A program made the position numbers and the translations under genes. Under the pieces are notes generated by a model. That model made no database searches. It was not told where the DNA came from and saw only the letters and a program-made list of their open reading frames with translations. A DNA stretch of 29,278 nucleotides from a virus, in IMG/VR virus record IMGVR_UViG_3300006077_000021, positions 1 to 29,278 of that record, one strand, 5' to 3'. The stretch's first letter is position 1, and the number at the start of each line of letters is the position of its first letter. Below are positions 14,858-21,860 of this stretch, in pieces.

Positions 14858-15415
14858 ATGAAAAAACAGCAAATAGATGTTATTGTCCGCGAGGGCATCG
14901 AACAAAGAGCAGTTAAGAATCTAGCAAGCGAATATCAAGTCCACGCCATTACAACAGAGTATCCGGGCGTTATTACAATCTTCGGAGGCCAATCCGAGAT
15001 TCTTAAAGTTGGCGCATGGCTTATGGGTCCTATGATGAAAGTCAAACCTGCTAAAGTATTAGATTACTTTACTAAGATTGGACCACGGGTCAAACCACTT
15101 TCGCTTGAGATTCAGGTGATGAATGTTAAGCAAGCCATTTCCGAACTGAAGAAACGCAAAATCAAAGCTGAGACACTCGAAGGTTCAGATGACGTTTACG
15201 CCGACATTTTGGTACATATGCCTGACATCCTTTCACGCATGATTGTCCTACGGTGGATGCTGGATTCCAAAGACTATGTAATCTCTGATATTGAGAGTTA
15301 CTATAACGGAATCTTAAACGAGTCAGCTGACACGCCGCCAAGCAATCCTCTAATCGCTGCTGCAATTAAATCCCTTTCAAACAAATCTATATTGGACGAC
15401 AGTCCAAATAGTTAG
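14858..15415 (+). CDS. Hypothetical late protein
   Basis: A 185-residue protein of mixed alpha/beta character with no recognised motif. Segments such as VHAITTEYPGVITIFGGQSEILKVGAWLMG (seen as strand-turn-helix) and two amphipathic helices stand out only weakly. It has a late box at its start codon and a rho-independent terminator right after it, so it is transcribed as a single-gene late unit or as the end of the 14331-15415 group. Convergent with the minus-strand genes that follow. Confidence 0.7.
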   Translation: MKKQQIDVIVREGIEQRAVKNLASEYQVHAITTEYPGVITIFGGQSEILKVGAWLMGPMMKVKPAKVLDYFTKIGPRVKPLSLEIQVMNVKQAISELKKRKIKAETLEGSDDVYADILVHMPDILSRMIVLRWMLDSKDYVISDIESYYNGILNESADTPPSNPLIAAAIKSLSNKSILDDSPNS

Positions 15416-15433
15416 TATTCTGCGTTGAATACA

Positions 15434-15458
15434 GGGCCTCGGAAGAGGCCCATTTTTT
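15434..15458 (+). terminator. Rho-independent terminator between convergent genes
   Basis: A perfect 7-bp GC-rich stem (15434-15440 with 15445-15451), GGAA tetraloop, then a six-T run. It ends plus-strand transcription just before the minus-strand gene that finishes at 15463. Confidence 0.85.
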
Positions 15459-15462
15459 GTGT

Positions 15463-16062
15463 TTACGTTAAAGCCTTGCGGACTTTATCAAACAATTTTT
15501 TAGCATCTGGAGAATCGGCAAATGCAGGAGGCAAGACCTCTTTAAAGGATTCAAAATCTCCATTTTTCGCAAAGTTGCGTAAATCAGTTCCAGAGACTCC
15601 TTTGGTTCTATCACCAGATGGTTCAACCTTTAATACGTCAAACGAATAATAGTTGTCTTTATTTGGAACATCCACTCCGTTATATTTACCAAGGAGATTT
15701 GTGAACTCCTTAACTCGGTCAGCGCCAACAACGAAATGTACTTCCGTGTATCCTTGCTTATACAAGTGTGCAAGAATCTTAAATGCGGTATTCAATGATG
15801 GGTCAGTTGAGATGTGTTTCGCATGGATCGGAAACATCTTCTTCATAAACTTAACCTTATCGCTGAATTGCAAAGGATTCTTTTCTCCTTTACCGTTTGG
15901 TGATGGACATATTAGGTAGTCGTTTCCTTTGGCTAATTTCTTAACCTCGTCAATTAATACTCCATGTCCCTTTGTTGGCGGATTAAATCTACCAAAGGTG
16001 AAGTAAACCTTTTTCGGCTTTGAGCTTTTGACCGCTTCTACAAATGTTGCAAATGTTTTCAT
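15463..16062 (-). CDS. Cytidylyltransferase-like nucleotidyltransferase
   Basis: A 199-residue protein of the HIGH-motif nucleotidyltransferase superfamily (NMN adenylyltransferase, cytidylyltransferases). FTFGRFNPPTKGHGVLIDEV at residues 21-40 gives the FxPxTxGH nucleotide-binding motif; KFMKKMFP and a VHFVVGADRVKEF strand-helix follow, and SGTDLRNFAKNGD near the end matches the ISxTxLR element. It would join a nucleotide to a phosphorylated substrate that cannot be named. The start is the ATG at 16062 (MKTFATFVEAV), resembling T4 internal-protein leaders that begin MKTYQEF. It follows the ligase-like gene by 11 bases and shares its late box. A degenerate paralogue lies at 11851. Confidence 0.85.
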   Translation of the reverse strand: MKTFATFVEAVKSSKPKKVYFTFGRFNPPTKGHGVLIDEVKKLAKGNDYLICPSPNGKGEKNPLQFSDKVKFMKKMFPIHAKHISTDPSLNTAFKILAHLYKQGYTEVHFVVGADRVKEFTNLLGKYNGVDVPNKDNYYSFDVLKVEPSGDRTKGVSGTDLRNFAKNGDFESFKEVLPPAFADSPDAKKLFDKVRKALT

Positions 16063-16073
16063 GTTTGTCGTGT

Positions 16074-17312
16074 TTAGTGTTCCCAACCGTGGAGAATATC
16101 GTTACTGAAGTTGTTGTGACTGAACTCCAGACGGTCAACAAGTTTAAGCATAGACCCAGCGTTCTTATGGTCATATACTACGAAACCTTCGTGGCCTACA
16201 TATTCAAAACCATCTCGTGTACGAACCAAAGTTGAAATCTTTGATACGTTGTCAAGGTGCTTCATTATCATAAGCTTTGCCTCGACGATAGATTTTTGTA
16301 ATTCATAAATCTTGATTAGGTTTTTCTTGTTCTCTTCTGAGAAAAATTCCATTATAGTATCCCTTCGAGCTCTAGCCGATGTCTTTCCGCGTTCTGATTT
16401 TTTAGAATCAATATCCTTTCGGAATCGTTCATCAAACCAATCAAGAAGTTTCTCAACGTGCTTTTTAGGATCCTTAATAAATTCTCCTTGGCGGACTCGA
16501 GTGTTGTTAAATGTTTCCAATTGACCTGCAAACTTTGGATTCTTAAGCAGAACGTCAATCGTGCTTTTACCAATCTGTTTTAGAATCTTCCGTGCTTCAT
16601 TTACTTTACGTTTAAGCACTTTAGCGTCTGCTGATGTGAGTAGGATATTTCCAGACAAGTCACGCAAATGAGCTTGTTGCATCCACACCTTAGGTGTCTT
16701 GGATAGTTGTGAAATATCAGCGGTTGGTCCAGGCTCAAGAGAATCCAATGAGTTTCCGGAATATGTTGTATGCCATACTACGCCAACCTCAGCCTGCATG
16801 ATTTCTTTTCCGAGGTCAGAATCTACAGGAACAGCATAAACGATTGTGTTCGGTTGGAACGTAACCATCTTAACACCGTCGATTGTTTTAACCTTAAGGT
16901 CAGACTTAGTGAATAGGAAGTCTCCGTGGAGCACTCCTTTGATGTTTAGATTCTTGAAATATTCCAACGCCGCCAACATCTTTGACTGGAGGTCTCCAGA
17001 TGTATCCGCTTTGACGTCTTCAGGCGTCTTATACACCTTCGGAACCTTATTGAATAGACTCTTTTTGGCAACGAAGAATTGGCCGTCGTCTGGGTCAATT
17101 CCACAGAAAACCGCAGGAGCACCGTCAAACTTGATATTAACGTCATACGGTTTGTTTGCGTCACCGGACATCATATCAATGACGCCCTCAAGAGAGTCGA
17201 TAGCGTCTTTAACTCCTTGTACTCCGCGGTATAGAATAGTGTCCTCGACGTGTGTCAAGTGGCCGTTGTTTTTCTGGCCTTCTGTAATGTATTGTCTGAA
17301 TGTGGCAGTCAT
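16074..17312 (-). CDS. DUF6267-type protein with ligase-like nucleotidyltransferase motifs
   Basis: A 412-residue protein of a family common in T4-like marine phages (I recall it as DUF6267). Its motifs fit the covalent nucleotidyltransferase superfamily of DNA and RNA ligases: KFDG at 61-64 (motif I, Lys61 the candidate AMP-accepting lysine), HGDFLF at 129-134 (motif III-like), EGFVVYD at 375-381 (motif IV) and MLKLV ending near 392 (motif V). Residues 5-12, FRQYITEG, resemble a prohead-protease leader. The ATG at 17312 was chosen because the only upstream in-frame ATG (17321) lies inside the late box. First gene of a two-gene minus-strand operon with the nucleotidyltransferase. Confidence 0.8.
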   Translation of the reverse strand: MTATFRQYITEGQKNNGHLTHVEDTILYRGVQGVKDAIDSLEGVIDMMSGDANKPYDVNIKFDGAPAVFCGIDPDDGQFFVAKKSLFNKVPKVYKTPEDVKADTSGDLQSKMLAALEYFKNLNIKGVLHGDFLFTKSDLKVKTIDGVKMVTFQPNTIVYAVPVDSDLGKEIMQAEVGVVWHTTYSGNSLDSLEPGPTADISQLSKTPKVWMQQAHLRDLSGNILLTSADAKVLKRKVNEARKILKQIGKSTIDVLLKNPKFAGQLETFNNTRVRQGEFIKDPKKHVEKLLDWFDERFRKDIDSKKSERGKTSARARRDTIMEFFSEENKKNLIKIYELQKSIVEAKLMIMKHLDNVSKISTLVRTRDGFEYVGHEGFVVYDHKNAGSMLKLVDRLEFSHNNFSNDILHGWEH

Positions 17313-17320
17313 TATAGTCA

Positions 17321-17328
17321 TATTTATA
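17321..17328 (-). promoter_or_regulatory. Late promoter box for the minus-strand operon
   Basis: Exact TATAAATA on the minus strand, eight bases before the ATG at 17312. The message would carry only about three bases before AUG. It is divergent from early promoter P4, whose -35 starts 13 bases away. Confidence 0.75.
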
Positions 17329-17330
17329 CG

Positions 17331-17369
17331 AACTTTTTCGTTTACATTTGACCAGTTTTGTGTTAGAAT
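17331..17369 (+). repeat. 39-base promoter repeat, copy 1 (copy 2 at 21105-21143)
   Basis: The two copies differ only at 17337 (T) against 21111 (G). The identity covers upstream bases, -35, spacer and -10 and stops at the end of the -10, so the unit duplicated or kept identical is precisely the promoter. Confidence 0.85.
17341..17369 (+). promoter_or_regulatory. Early promoter P4, near-identical to P7
   Basis: TTTACA 17341-17346, 17 bases, TAGAAT 17364-17369. The 39 bases 17331-17369 match 21105-21143 with one difference, an almost exact duplicated promoter. Confidence 0.87.
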
Positions 17370-17390
17370 AGCTATGAGAACACAATTATT

Positions 17391-17576
17391 ATGACAATTT
17401 ATAGAACACCAGCACAAAAAGCACAACTATCAGTTGAAGACCTTGGAGACATCATGGGCAAGTCCGTAAACGTCAGCCAAGGAGGCACACAGATGAGAAT
17501 TGTAGTCAAATTTGTTGAGATCTATAATGGTCGAATCACTGTTTCTGAAGATAACTTTAACTACTATGTAATATGA
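17391..17576 (+). CDS. Small hypothetical early protein
   Basis: A 61-residue protein in first position after P4. The sequence looks like a small beta-barrel-type fold (VNVSQGGTQMRIVVKFVEIYNGRITVSEDNFNYYV, seen as alternating strands), without any motif I recognise. Its stop overlaps the next ATG (ATGA), so the two are translationally coupled. Confidence 0.68.
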   Translation: MTIYRTPAQKAQLSVEDLGDIMGKSVNVSQGGTQMRIVVKFVEIYNGRITVSEDNFNYYVI

Positions 17577-18055
17577 AAAAGCTACAAACACAAATATTCT
17601 ATCTAGTCGACTCGAAACATATGAGTCCGCCATCACATGACAGCAATCGAGTAAAGCAGGTCCTAACCTTTCTGTATCCAGTCCACTTGCACGTCATTCC
17701 GTTCAACAGTTCTGAGGACAAGGAACTAATTATCAAGTTTGTTAAAAACACGATTAGAATCTATATGGACCCGTTGTATCCAGTTTGCTTTGCTGGATTT
17801 GGCCTTGGCGGAACGCTTGCTTCAATACTCGCTGAGCACTATTCAACCACGTCTATTCTAGTCGAGCCGGAACTTGTTGGTCCAGATGGAGCACCTATCA
17901 TCACCGACCACGGAGTCTATTCAACATTGCCAATTGTCATTGACCTGCTTGGTCCAAAAAGTCCACGGTATACACACCTTGGATTTGAGATTATCGGATT
18001 GGATGATAAGGATAAGATGAAAGAGTACATTTCAAATTCTGACTATATTGATTAG
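17573..18055 (+). CDS. Alpha/beta-hydrolase-like protein lacking the nucleophilic serine
   Basis: A 160-residue protein. CFAGFGLGGTLASILAEHY followed by a strand ending in PEL looks like the nucleophile elbow of the YqiA/UPF0227 esterase group (GSSLGGYYAT...LAE...LINP). The position of the nucleophilic Ser is Gly here (GFGLGG), so classical esterase chemistry is unlikely. LPIVIDLLGPKSPRY and FEIIGLDDKDKM would be later elements of the fold; no clear catalytic His remains. It could be a binding protein derived from an esterase. Coupled to the small gene before it by an ATGA overlap. Confidence 0.6.
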   Translation: MKKLQTQIFYLVDSKHMSPPSHDSNRVKQVLTFLYPVHLHVIPFNSSEDKELIIKFVKNTIRIYMDPLYPVCFAGFGLGGTLASILAEHYSTTSILVEPELVGPDGAPIITDHGVYSTLPIVIDLLGPKSPRYTHLGFEIIGLDDKDKMKEYISNSDYID

Positions 18056-18091
18056 TCTAATAAATACAAACACACGACTTTATTAGACAAA

Positions 18092-18190
18092 ATGGAAGAG
18101 CAGAGCAAATTATCATTCGCAAAACGGTTTTGTGAAATAGCCGTAATAGCAACCTGCGGAACGCTTCTATACCTTTTGTATATTATCTAA
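18092..18190 (+). CDS. Tiny membrane protein (32 residues)
   Basis: A short frame with polar, charged start (MEEQSKLSFAKRF) and one hydrophobic helix (EIAVIATCGTLLYLLYII). It lies in an otherwise empty gap, with a weak AATAAATA box at 18059. It resembles three other small membrane-protein genes in this window. Existence is likely but rests on composition and location. Confidence 0.5.
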   Translation: MEEQSKLSFAKRFCEIAVIATCGTLLYLLYII

Positions 18191-18199
18191 TCTTTATCG

Positions 18200-18228
18200 T
18201 TTACAACACTAGCAATATATTATAGAAT
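18200..18228 (+). promoter_or_regulatory. Early promoter P5
   Basis: TTTACA 18200-18205, 17 bases, TAGAAT 18223-18228. It lacks the ATTT after the -35 and the extended TG shared by most of the set, so it may be weaker. Leader to the ATG at 18261 is about 26 bases. Confidence 0.75.
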
Positions 18229-18260
18229 CTTATATCAGCTGGACATAACATCACAAACCT

Positions 18261-18815
18261 ATGCCAAAGAAAAAATTCATTAAGCCTGAGCCGCTCCTAA
18301 AACTTATTAACTCCCATTTGTTTACCACAACATCTTTTGATTCTGTTGTTCGTATTCAACAAACACACGAAGGCAAGTATTATATTCATGTGTTTAATAT
18401 CAACCATCCACAATCTATTCCGGTTGAGGAAGGAGACCTTCAAGCATACATTGACCATAAAACCACGTTAAACGTATCAACAGGTTTAGGAGTTGACTTT
18501 GCATTGCTTCCGTTAGCACCAATTGTGCCTCGGAAGTTAAAGACTGATAAAAATGGCAACATTAACACCGCTAAATTGATTCCAATCGCCGCAAAATATG
18601 ATGTTATTCTTACAGATCCCCGCGGCCGAGTATATACCGTTAAGCCCGGTCGAGGCGCAGACTCTCTTGAAGTTTACAATGCGCTAGATAACAAACGAGT
18701 GGCTGTTGTCTTCGACGAAAGCCCATTTGAATCAGATAAGAAATTCACGTTATTCCACAATGACGGTCCTTTGAACGGACTTGACCTTCGTCTGTGGAAA
18801 ATCGTAAAACCATAA
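18261..18815 (+). CDS. Hypothetical protein, paralogue of the gene at 24317
   Basis: A 184-residue protein. Its second half parallels the product of 24317-24883: IVPRKLKTDKN against IVPRRLRIIDKN, AKYDVILTDPRGRVYTVKPGR against AKRGDVYFTSGQEIFTLVPGR, KRVAVVFDE against KPVAVFDE, and GLDLRLWKI against GIRLSMWRI. The order and spacing match over about 100 residues. No family or function is recognised. One copy sits behind an early promoter, the other behind a late box, so the pair may be used at different times. Confidence 0.72.
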   Translation: MPKKKFIKPEPLLKLINSHLFTTTSFDSVVRIQQTHEGKYYIHVFNINHPQSIPVEEGDLQAYIDHKTTLNVSTGLGVDFALLPLAPIVPRKLKTDKNGNINTAKLIPIAAKYDVILTDPRGRVYTVKPGRGADSLEVYNALDNKRVAVVFDESPFESDKKFTLFHNDGPLNGLDLRLWKIVKP

Positions 18816-18833
18816 CAACCAACAAATTTTAAT

Positions 18834-19295
18834 ATGAAACAAACCAAATACACTATTACACCTACATCATGGACAGTAACACCAACGGACCCAAGCATGG
18901 CCGAGGAAGGCCAAACTGAAATTTGCTTGGACTACGATAGTATTATAACTTTACGACAGCCGAACGGCGACGGTATCTCATTTGACCTTGACGAATGGGA
19001 ATATATTGTTGACAAGGTGTCTGACATTATTAAAGCCCACGCCGAGCTTGACAAAAGCATCAATGAAGACATTGAAGGTCCTTGGCCAGAAGACATTCCT
19101 CTGCCGCATAAACGCAAAGGTGTAACATATAAATTTGGTGGAGAGGTTGGAAATTTGAAGAACTTCACCAATGTTATTGTCTATAATGAGTTCGGTGATA
19201 AGACTTGGTCGGATATCAATCCGTGGAGCTTCAACGAAGTTCCTCCGAAAAATTACCGTGAACTCCTCTGCGCTTTTGTAAAAAACAACAAGTAA
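18834..19295 (+). CDS. Hypothetical protein
   Basis: A 153-residue acidic protein of mixed fold with no recognised motif. The first half ends in a helix around WEYIVDKVSDIIKAHAEL, and the second half contains a Trp- and Pro-rich stretch (WSDINPWSFNEVPPKNY). It follows the previous gene by 18 bases, probably on the P5 transcript. Confidence 0.68.
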   Translation: MKQTKYTITPTSWTVTPTDPSMAEEGQTEICLDYDSIITLRQPNGDGISFDLDEWEYIVDKVSDIIKAHAELDKSINEDIEGPWPEDIPLPHKRKGVTYKFGGEVGNLKNFTNVIVYNEFGDKTWSDINPWSFNEVPPKNYRELLCAFVKNNK

Positions 19296-19303
19296 ATCAT
19301 ATT

Positions 19304-19441
19304 ATGCTCCTTATTATATTATTTCTATTCGTCGGCTGTTTTGCATCCTTGGCTCTTATCCGAGTGCCTAGGCTATGGATATTCCCATTGGCGGCCTTTA
19401 ACACGCTGATCTTATCTGCACCCCTGTGGATATTGACATAA
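19304..19441 (+). CDS. Small two-helix membrane protein (45 residues)
   Basis: The product is hydrophobic throughout: a first helix LLIILFLFVGCFASLALI, a short basic turn (RVPR), and a second helix from LWIFPLAAFNTLIL to the end. The positive turn would keep the loop inside. It starts eight bases after the previous stop and ends before early promoter P6. A small early membrane protein may alter the host envelope, but no function is known. Confidence 0.6.
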   Translation: MLLIILFLFVGCFASLALIRVPRLWIFPLAAFNTLILSAPLWILT

Positions 19442-19459
19442 AATACCCTAAAATACTTA

Positions 19460-19488
19460 TTTACATTTGGTCCATTCTATGATAGAAT
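19460..19488 (+). promoter_or_regulatory. Early promoter P6
   Basis: TTTACA 19460-19465, 17 bases, TAGAAT 19483-19488 with extended TG, and AAAATACTTA just upstream. Closely matches P2 and P3. Confidence 0.85.
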
Positions 19489-19509
19489 GCTTCTGCAACC
19501 AAATATATT

Positions 19510-19716
19510 ATGACTATTAAAGAAAAGCGCGAAGCGCTAATGTTCGCCAAGATTGACCTTGAATATTCAACCGAAACGGTCAAGAAGTATAAAAAGCTTC
19601 TAGCTGAAGGCAAGTCCCATCCTTTCGGTGAACATATTGACTTGGACCTTGGAATTAAAGCTCACCGCAAAGCGATGAGATACCACCGCAAATTAATCAA
19701 AGAATTAAGCAAATAA
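19510..19716 (+). CDS. Small basic helical protein
   Basis: A 68-residue, Lys-rich, mostly helical protein (EKREALMFAKIDLEYSTETV, KAHRKAMRYHRKLIKELSK) with no recognised family. It is the first gene after P6. Its stop codon overlaps the ATG of the dNMP kinase gene (TAATG at 19714-19718), so the two are coupled. Confidence 0.7.
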   Translation: MTIKEKREALMFAKIDLEYSTETVKKYKKLLAEGKSHPFGEHIDLDLGIKAHRKAMRYHRKLIKELSK

Positions 19717-20264
19717 TGCAACCTAAAATATTGGCACTCTCCGCTAATGCAAGAGTAGGTAAAGACACGTTCTTTAAAGCTCTGAAATTGGTATATCCTG
19801 AACTGAAAATCAAACGCTTTGCTTTCGCTGATGCCGTCAAAGACGACTTGGCGGAAGAAATCAAAGACACCTATGGCTTCAGCGTATATACGCAAGATTC
19901 AGAGCAAAAGAAGCAAATCCGTCCACGGCTAATTGAACACGGCGAAGGCTCGAAAATCGCTAATCCGACAATCTGGGTCGACAAGGTATTTAACTCTATT
20001 GCTGAATCTGATTGTGACTTAGCGGTTATTACAGACATACGCTATCCAATTGAATTGGAACATACAAGACTCCACGGAGGAAAAATTATCCATCTAGAGC
20101 GTGACGGAATTGGACCTGGCTCCGACTTGGAGCGTGAACACATTCCAACTATTGCTAAACAGGCGGATTGGACATTTAAGATTGATACGGTTGAATCCAA
20201 TCCAACCAAGGCAATGGCTATACAACTCTTTGATTGGGAACATAAAAAGGAATTAACTTGGTAG
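19716..20264 (+). CDS. 1: Deoxynucleoside monophosphate kinase (T4 gp1-like)
   Basis: The 182-residue product has the P-loop SANARVGKDTF at residues 9-19 and the further kinase elements RFAFADAVKDDL, ITDIRYPIELEH and IHLERDGIGPGSDLEREH. T4 gp1 phosphorylates dGMP, dTMP and hm-dCMP, so this enzyme would take the hydroxymethylase product towards hm-dCTP in the cytoplasm. Somewhat shorter than T4 gp1 (241 residues). Translationally coupled to the small basic protein before it, and under early promoter P6. Family assignment is good; substrate choice follows from the gene 42 homologue in the same window. Confidence 0.85.
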   Translation: MQPKILALSANARVGKDTFFKALKLVYPELKIKRFAFADAVKDDLAEEIKDTYGFSVYTQDSEQKKQIRPRLIEHGEGSKIANPTIWVDKVFNSIAESDCDLAVITDIRYPIELEHTRLHGGKIIHLERDGIGPGSDLEREHIPTIAKQADWTFKIDTVESNPTKAMAIQLFDWEHKKELTW

Positions 20265-20284
20265 ATTAAACCAACACAACATAC

Positions 20285-20644
20285 ATGACAACACACAATA
20301 AAATTAATATAAGAGAAGCACACGGAGATTCTAGGCTTAAAAACGCAATTCACCGTCTAATCCATGCAGGCCATACAGTATCATTATCAGATGACAAAGT
20401 CCGATATGTGGTGGACGAAGAATATATGTCAGCCTCCGATATTGTAAAGCGTGCCTCGAGCATTATTTCTGGAATCAGCAAAAAGACTGCTAAAAAGAGC
20501 GTAAAGCATGGTGAACATCACCGAGCCAGAACAATCGAAAACAACAAATTGTCAACATTAAAGGGAAAAGTCGATTACGACACGGCATTGGAAGACCAAT
20601 ATGACGTCCCTACTGGCCACGTCGATGATATTCGGTCGTATTGA
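20285..20644 (+). CDS. Hypothetical protein
   Basis: A 119-residue protein of unknown family. It is rich in His, Lys and Arg in the middle (SKKTAKKSVKHGEHHRARTI) and acidic at the end, suggesting nucleic-acid contact, though no fold is recognised. It follows the dNMP kinase by 20 bases and ends ten bases before a late box. Confidence 0.65.
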   Translation: MTTHNKINIREAHGDSRLKNAIHRLIHAGHTVSLSDDKVRYVVDEEYMSASDIVKRASSIISGISKKTAKKSVKHGEHHRARTIENNKLSTLKGKVDYDTALEDQYDVPTGHVDDIRSY

Positions 20645-20653
20645 TTAACTGTC

Positions 20654-20661
20654 TATAAATA
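20654..20661 (+). promoter_or_regulatory. Late promoter box before the 20692 gene
   Basis: Exact TATAAATA, 30 bases before the ATG at 20692. The message would have a leader of about 25 bases with no G-rich Shine-Dalgarno element. Confidence 0.72.
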
Positions 20662-20691
20662 CTCATAACATACACCTAAACACACAAACTA

Positions 20692-21006
20692 ATGAATACA
20701 ATAGACGCATATAGACGAATGAAACAACGTGCTCTTAATGAAGCCACGTTGTCAAACAGCCAAATGACACGACTTACCGAAGCCGATGAATACGACCTTG
20801 ACGTTACCGACGTCCGCAGAGCAGTGACCTCCTTAAGGGATGCTGGGCTTAAGAAAGTGACGCCGAACGTATCGTCTGGAGTCAACGCGGTTATCGTCAC
20901 CGCCAAATCACGAAGTGACAAACGCAATCTGGTGATGTGGATGCTTCAGAACGGATGGGAAAAGCGAGACATCGCCGACCTGTATCCTGACCTCGGAAAG
21001 GCATAG
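20692..21006 (+). CDS. Small late protein with two prohead-protease-like sites
   Basis: A 104-residue protein. The N terminus MNTIDAYRRMKQRALNEATL and the following MTRLTEADE contain two I/L-x-E sites (ALNE-A near 14-18 and LTE-A near 28-31), the pattern cut by T4 prohead protease in core and internal proteins. The remaining domain reads like a small alpha/beta fold of about 70 residues (SSGVNAVIVTAKSRSDKRNL). It has its own late box and terminator, so it is a late single-gene unit, plausibly packaged in the head. No enzyme family recognised. Confidence 0.72.
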   Translation: MNTIDAYRRMKQRALNEATLSNSQMTRLTEADEYDLDVTDVRRAVTSLRDAGLKKVTPNVSSGVNAVIVTAKSRSDKRNLVMWMLQNGWEKRDIADLYPDLGKA

Positions 21007-21026
21007 GAATCCACCTAGCAAGCTGC

Positions 21027-21063
21027 AATACCGGTCTTTCCTCAGTGGGAGACCGGTATTTTT
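21027..21063 (+). terminator. Rho-independent terminator
   Basis: A perfect 11-bp stem (21027-21037 with 21050-21060), 12-base loop, and T-run. Ends the late unit at 20692. Confidence 0.87.
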
Positions 21064-21104
21064 GTGTCTAGGCGGAAAAAAGGCAAAAAAAGGCAAAATA
21101 CTTT

Positions 21105-21143
21105 AACTTTGTCGTTTACATTTGACCAGTTTTGTGTTAGAAT
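21105..21143 (+). repeat. 39-base promoter repeat, copy 2 (copy 1 at 17331-17369)
   Basis: Second copy of the duplicated promoter, 38 of 39 bases identical. Downstream leaders and genes are unrelated, so the promoter alone was copied or is held constant. Confidence 0.85.
21115..21143 (+). promoter_or_regulatory. Early promoter P7, near-identical to P4
   Basis: TTTACA 21115-21120, 17 bases, TAGAAT 21138-21143. Identical to P4 from eight bases before TTTACA onward except the single base noted there; the AAAATACTTTAACTTT just upstream joins it to the wider early-promoter set. Confidence 0.87.
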
Positions 21144-21169
21144 CTATCTGAGACAACCAACCAAATATT

Positions 21170-21436
21170 ATGAAACAAGTCACTTCCAAATCCATCCTCG
21201 AGAATCCTACTGATTACCCACACGGAACGATCTTCACCGACATGGAGGACATCTTCTCCGACGACAAACAAAAATTCATCGTTCTTGGAACCACTCTTTC
21301 CGAACGGACCATGATTGAATACAATCCTGAATTTCCTGAGGATATGTACATCTATTCATACTCTGAATATTTGAACTCCACCGACACCGACGTAACCAGC
21401 GAATACGAACGCGAACAATTCGTCAAAACTCACTAA
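21170..21436 (+). CDS. Small acidic hypothetical early protein
   Basis: An 88-residue, strongly acidic protein with many Asp, Glu and Tyr and no recognised motif. First gene after P7. Small acidic early phage proteins often bind host nucleic-acid-binding proteins, but nothing here shows a target. Confidence 0.7.
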   Translation: MKQVTSKSILENPTDYPHGTIFTDMEDIFSDDKQKFIVLGTTLSERTMIEYNPEFPEDMYIYSYSEYLNSTDTDVTSEYEREQFVKTH

Positions 21437-21469
21437 TCCGACCTATTTCATCACCAACCACTCAATATT

Positions 21470-21844
21470 ATGACAAAGACATCAAAACTCAATTCCCTCT
21501 CCGGCATCTGCACGACTTGCATCGAGAATATCCTCACTCCAGCATCTGCTGTCAAAGTCTGCCTACGGAAGTATGACGGAAAGCCCACAAAGCAAAGCAA
21601 AGTCGTCCGATTCATCTCTGACAACGGCTCAGTTACCCGCCGTGAATTGATTGAAAAATTCTCCCTTAACGAGGGCGAGGAATACCAAAATCGTCTCCAC
21701 CGTGGATACTTATCCGATCTCCTCCAACGCCTACGCCTTGGTGGTTTGGTCAAACACAATGAGGAAGGTAAGTACGTCCTCACCAACCTTGGTGCTCAAT
21801 CAATCATCCTTGCTGATACTGCAAAGGACCTTGGAATTCTTTAA
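21470..21844 (+). CDS. Winged-helix DNA-binding protein, possible regulator
   Basis: A 124-residue protein. Residues about 45-115 fit a winged helix-turn-helix: VVRFISDNGSVTRRELIEKF, then YLSDLLQRLRLGGLVKHNEEGKYVLTNLG (read in parts: YLSDLLQRLRLGGLV as recognition helix and turn, KYVLTNLG as wing). The N-terminal part has CTTC at about residues 14-17 and a Cys near 31, which might bind zinc. It could regulate host or phage transcription early in infection. Neighbours are an acidic small protein and a lysozyme, which give no further clue. Confidence 0.7.
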   Translation: MTKTSKLNSLSGICTTCIENILTPASAVKVCLRKYDGKPTKQSKVVRFISDNGSVTRRELIEKFSLNEGEEYQNRLHRGYLSDLLQRLRLGGLVKHNEEGKYVLTNLGAQSIILADTAKDLGIL

Positions 21845-21860
21845 TTCAACTTTTTATATT

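Noticed and set aside
16846-17394. 182-codon plus-strand frame
   Set aside because: Antisense of the ligase-like gene, whose nucleotidyltransferase motifs lie on the minus strand.
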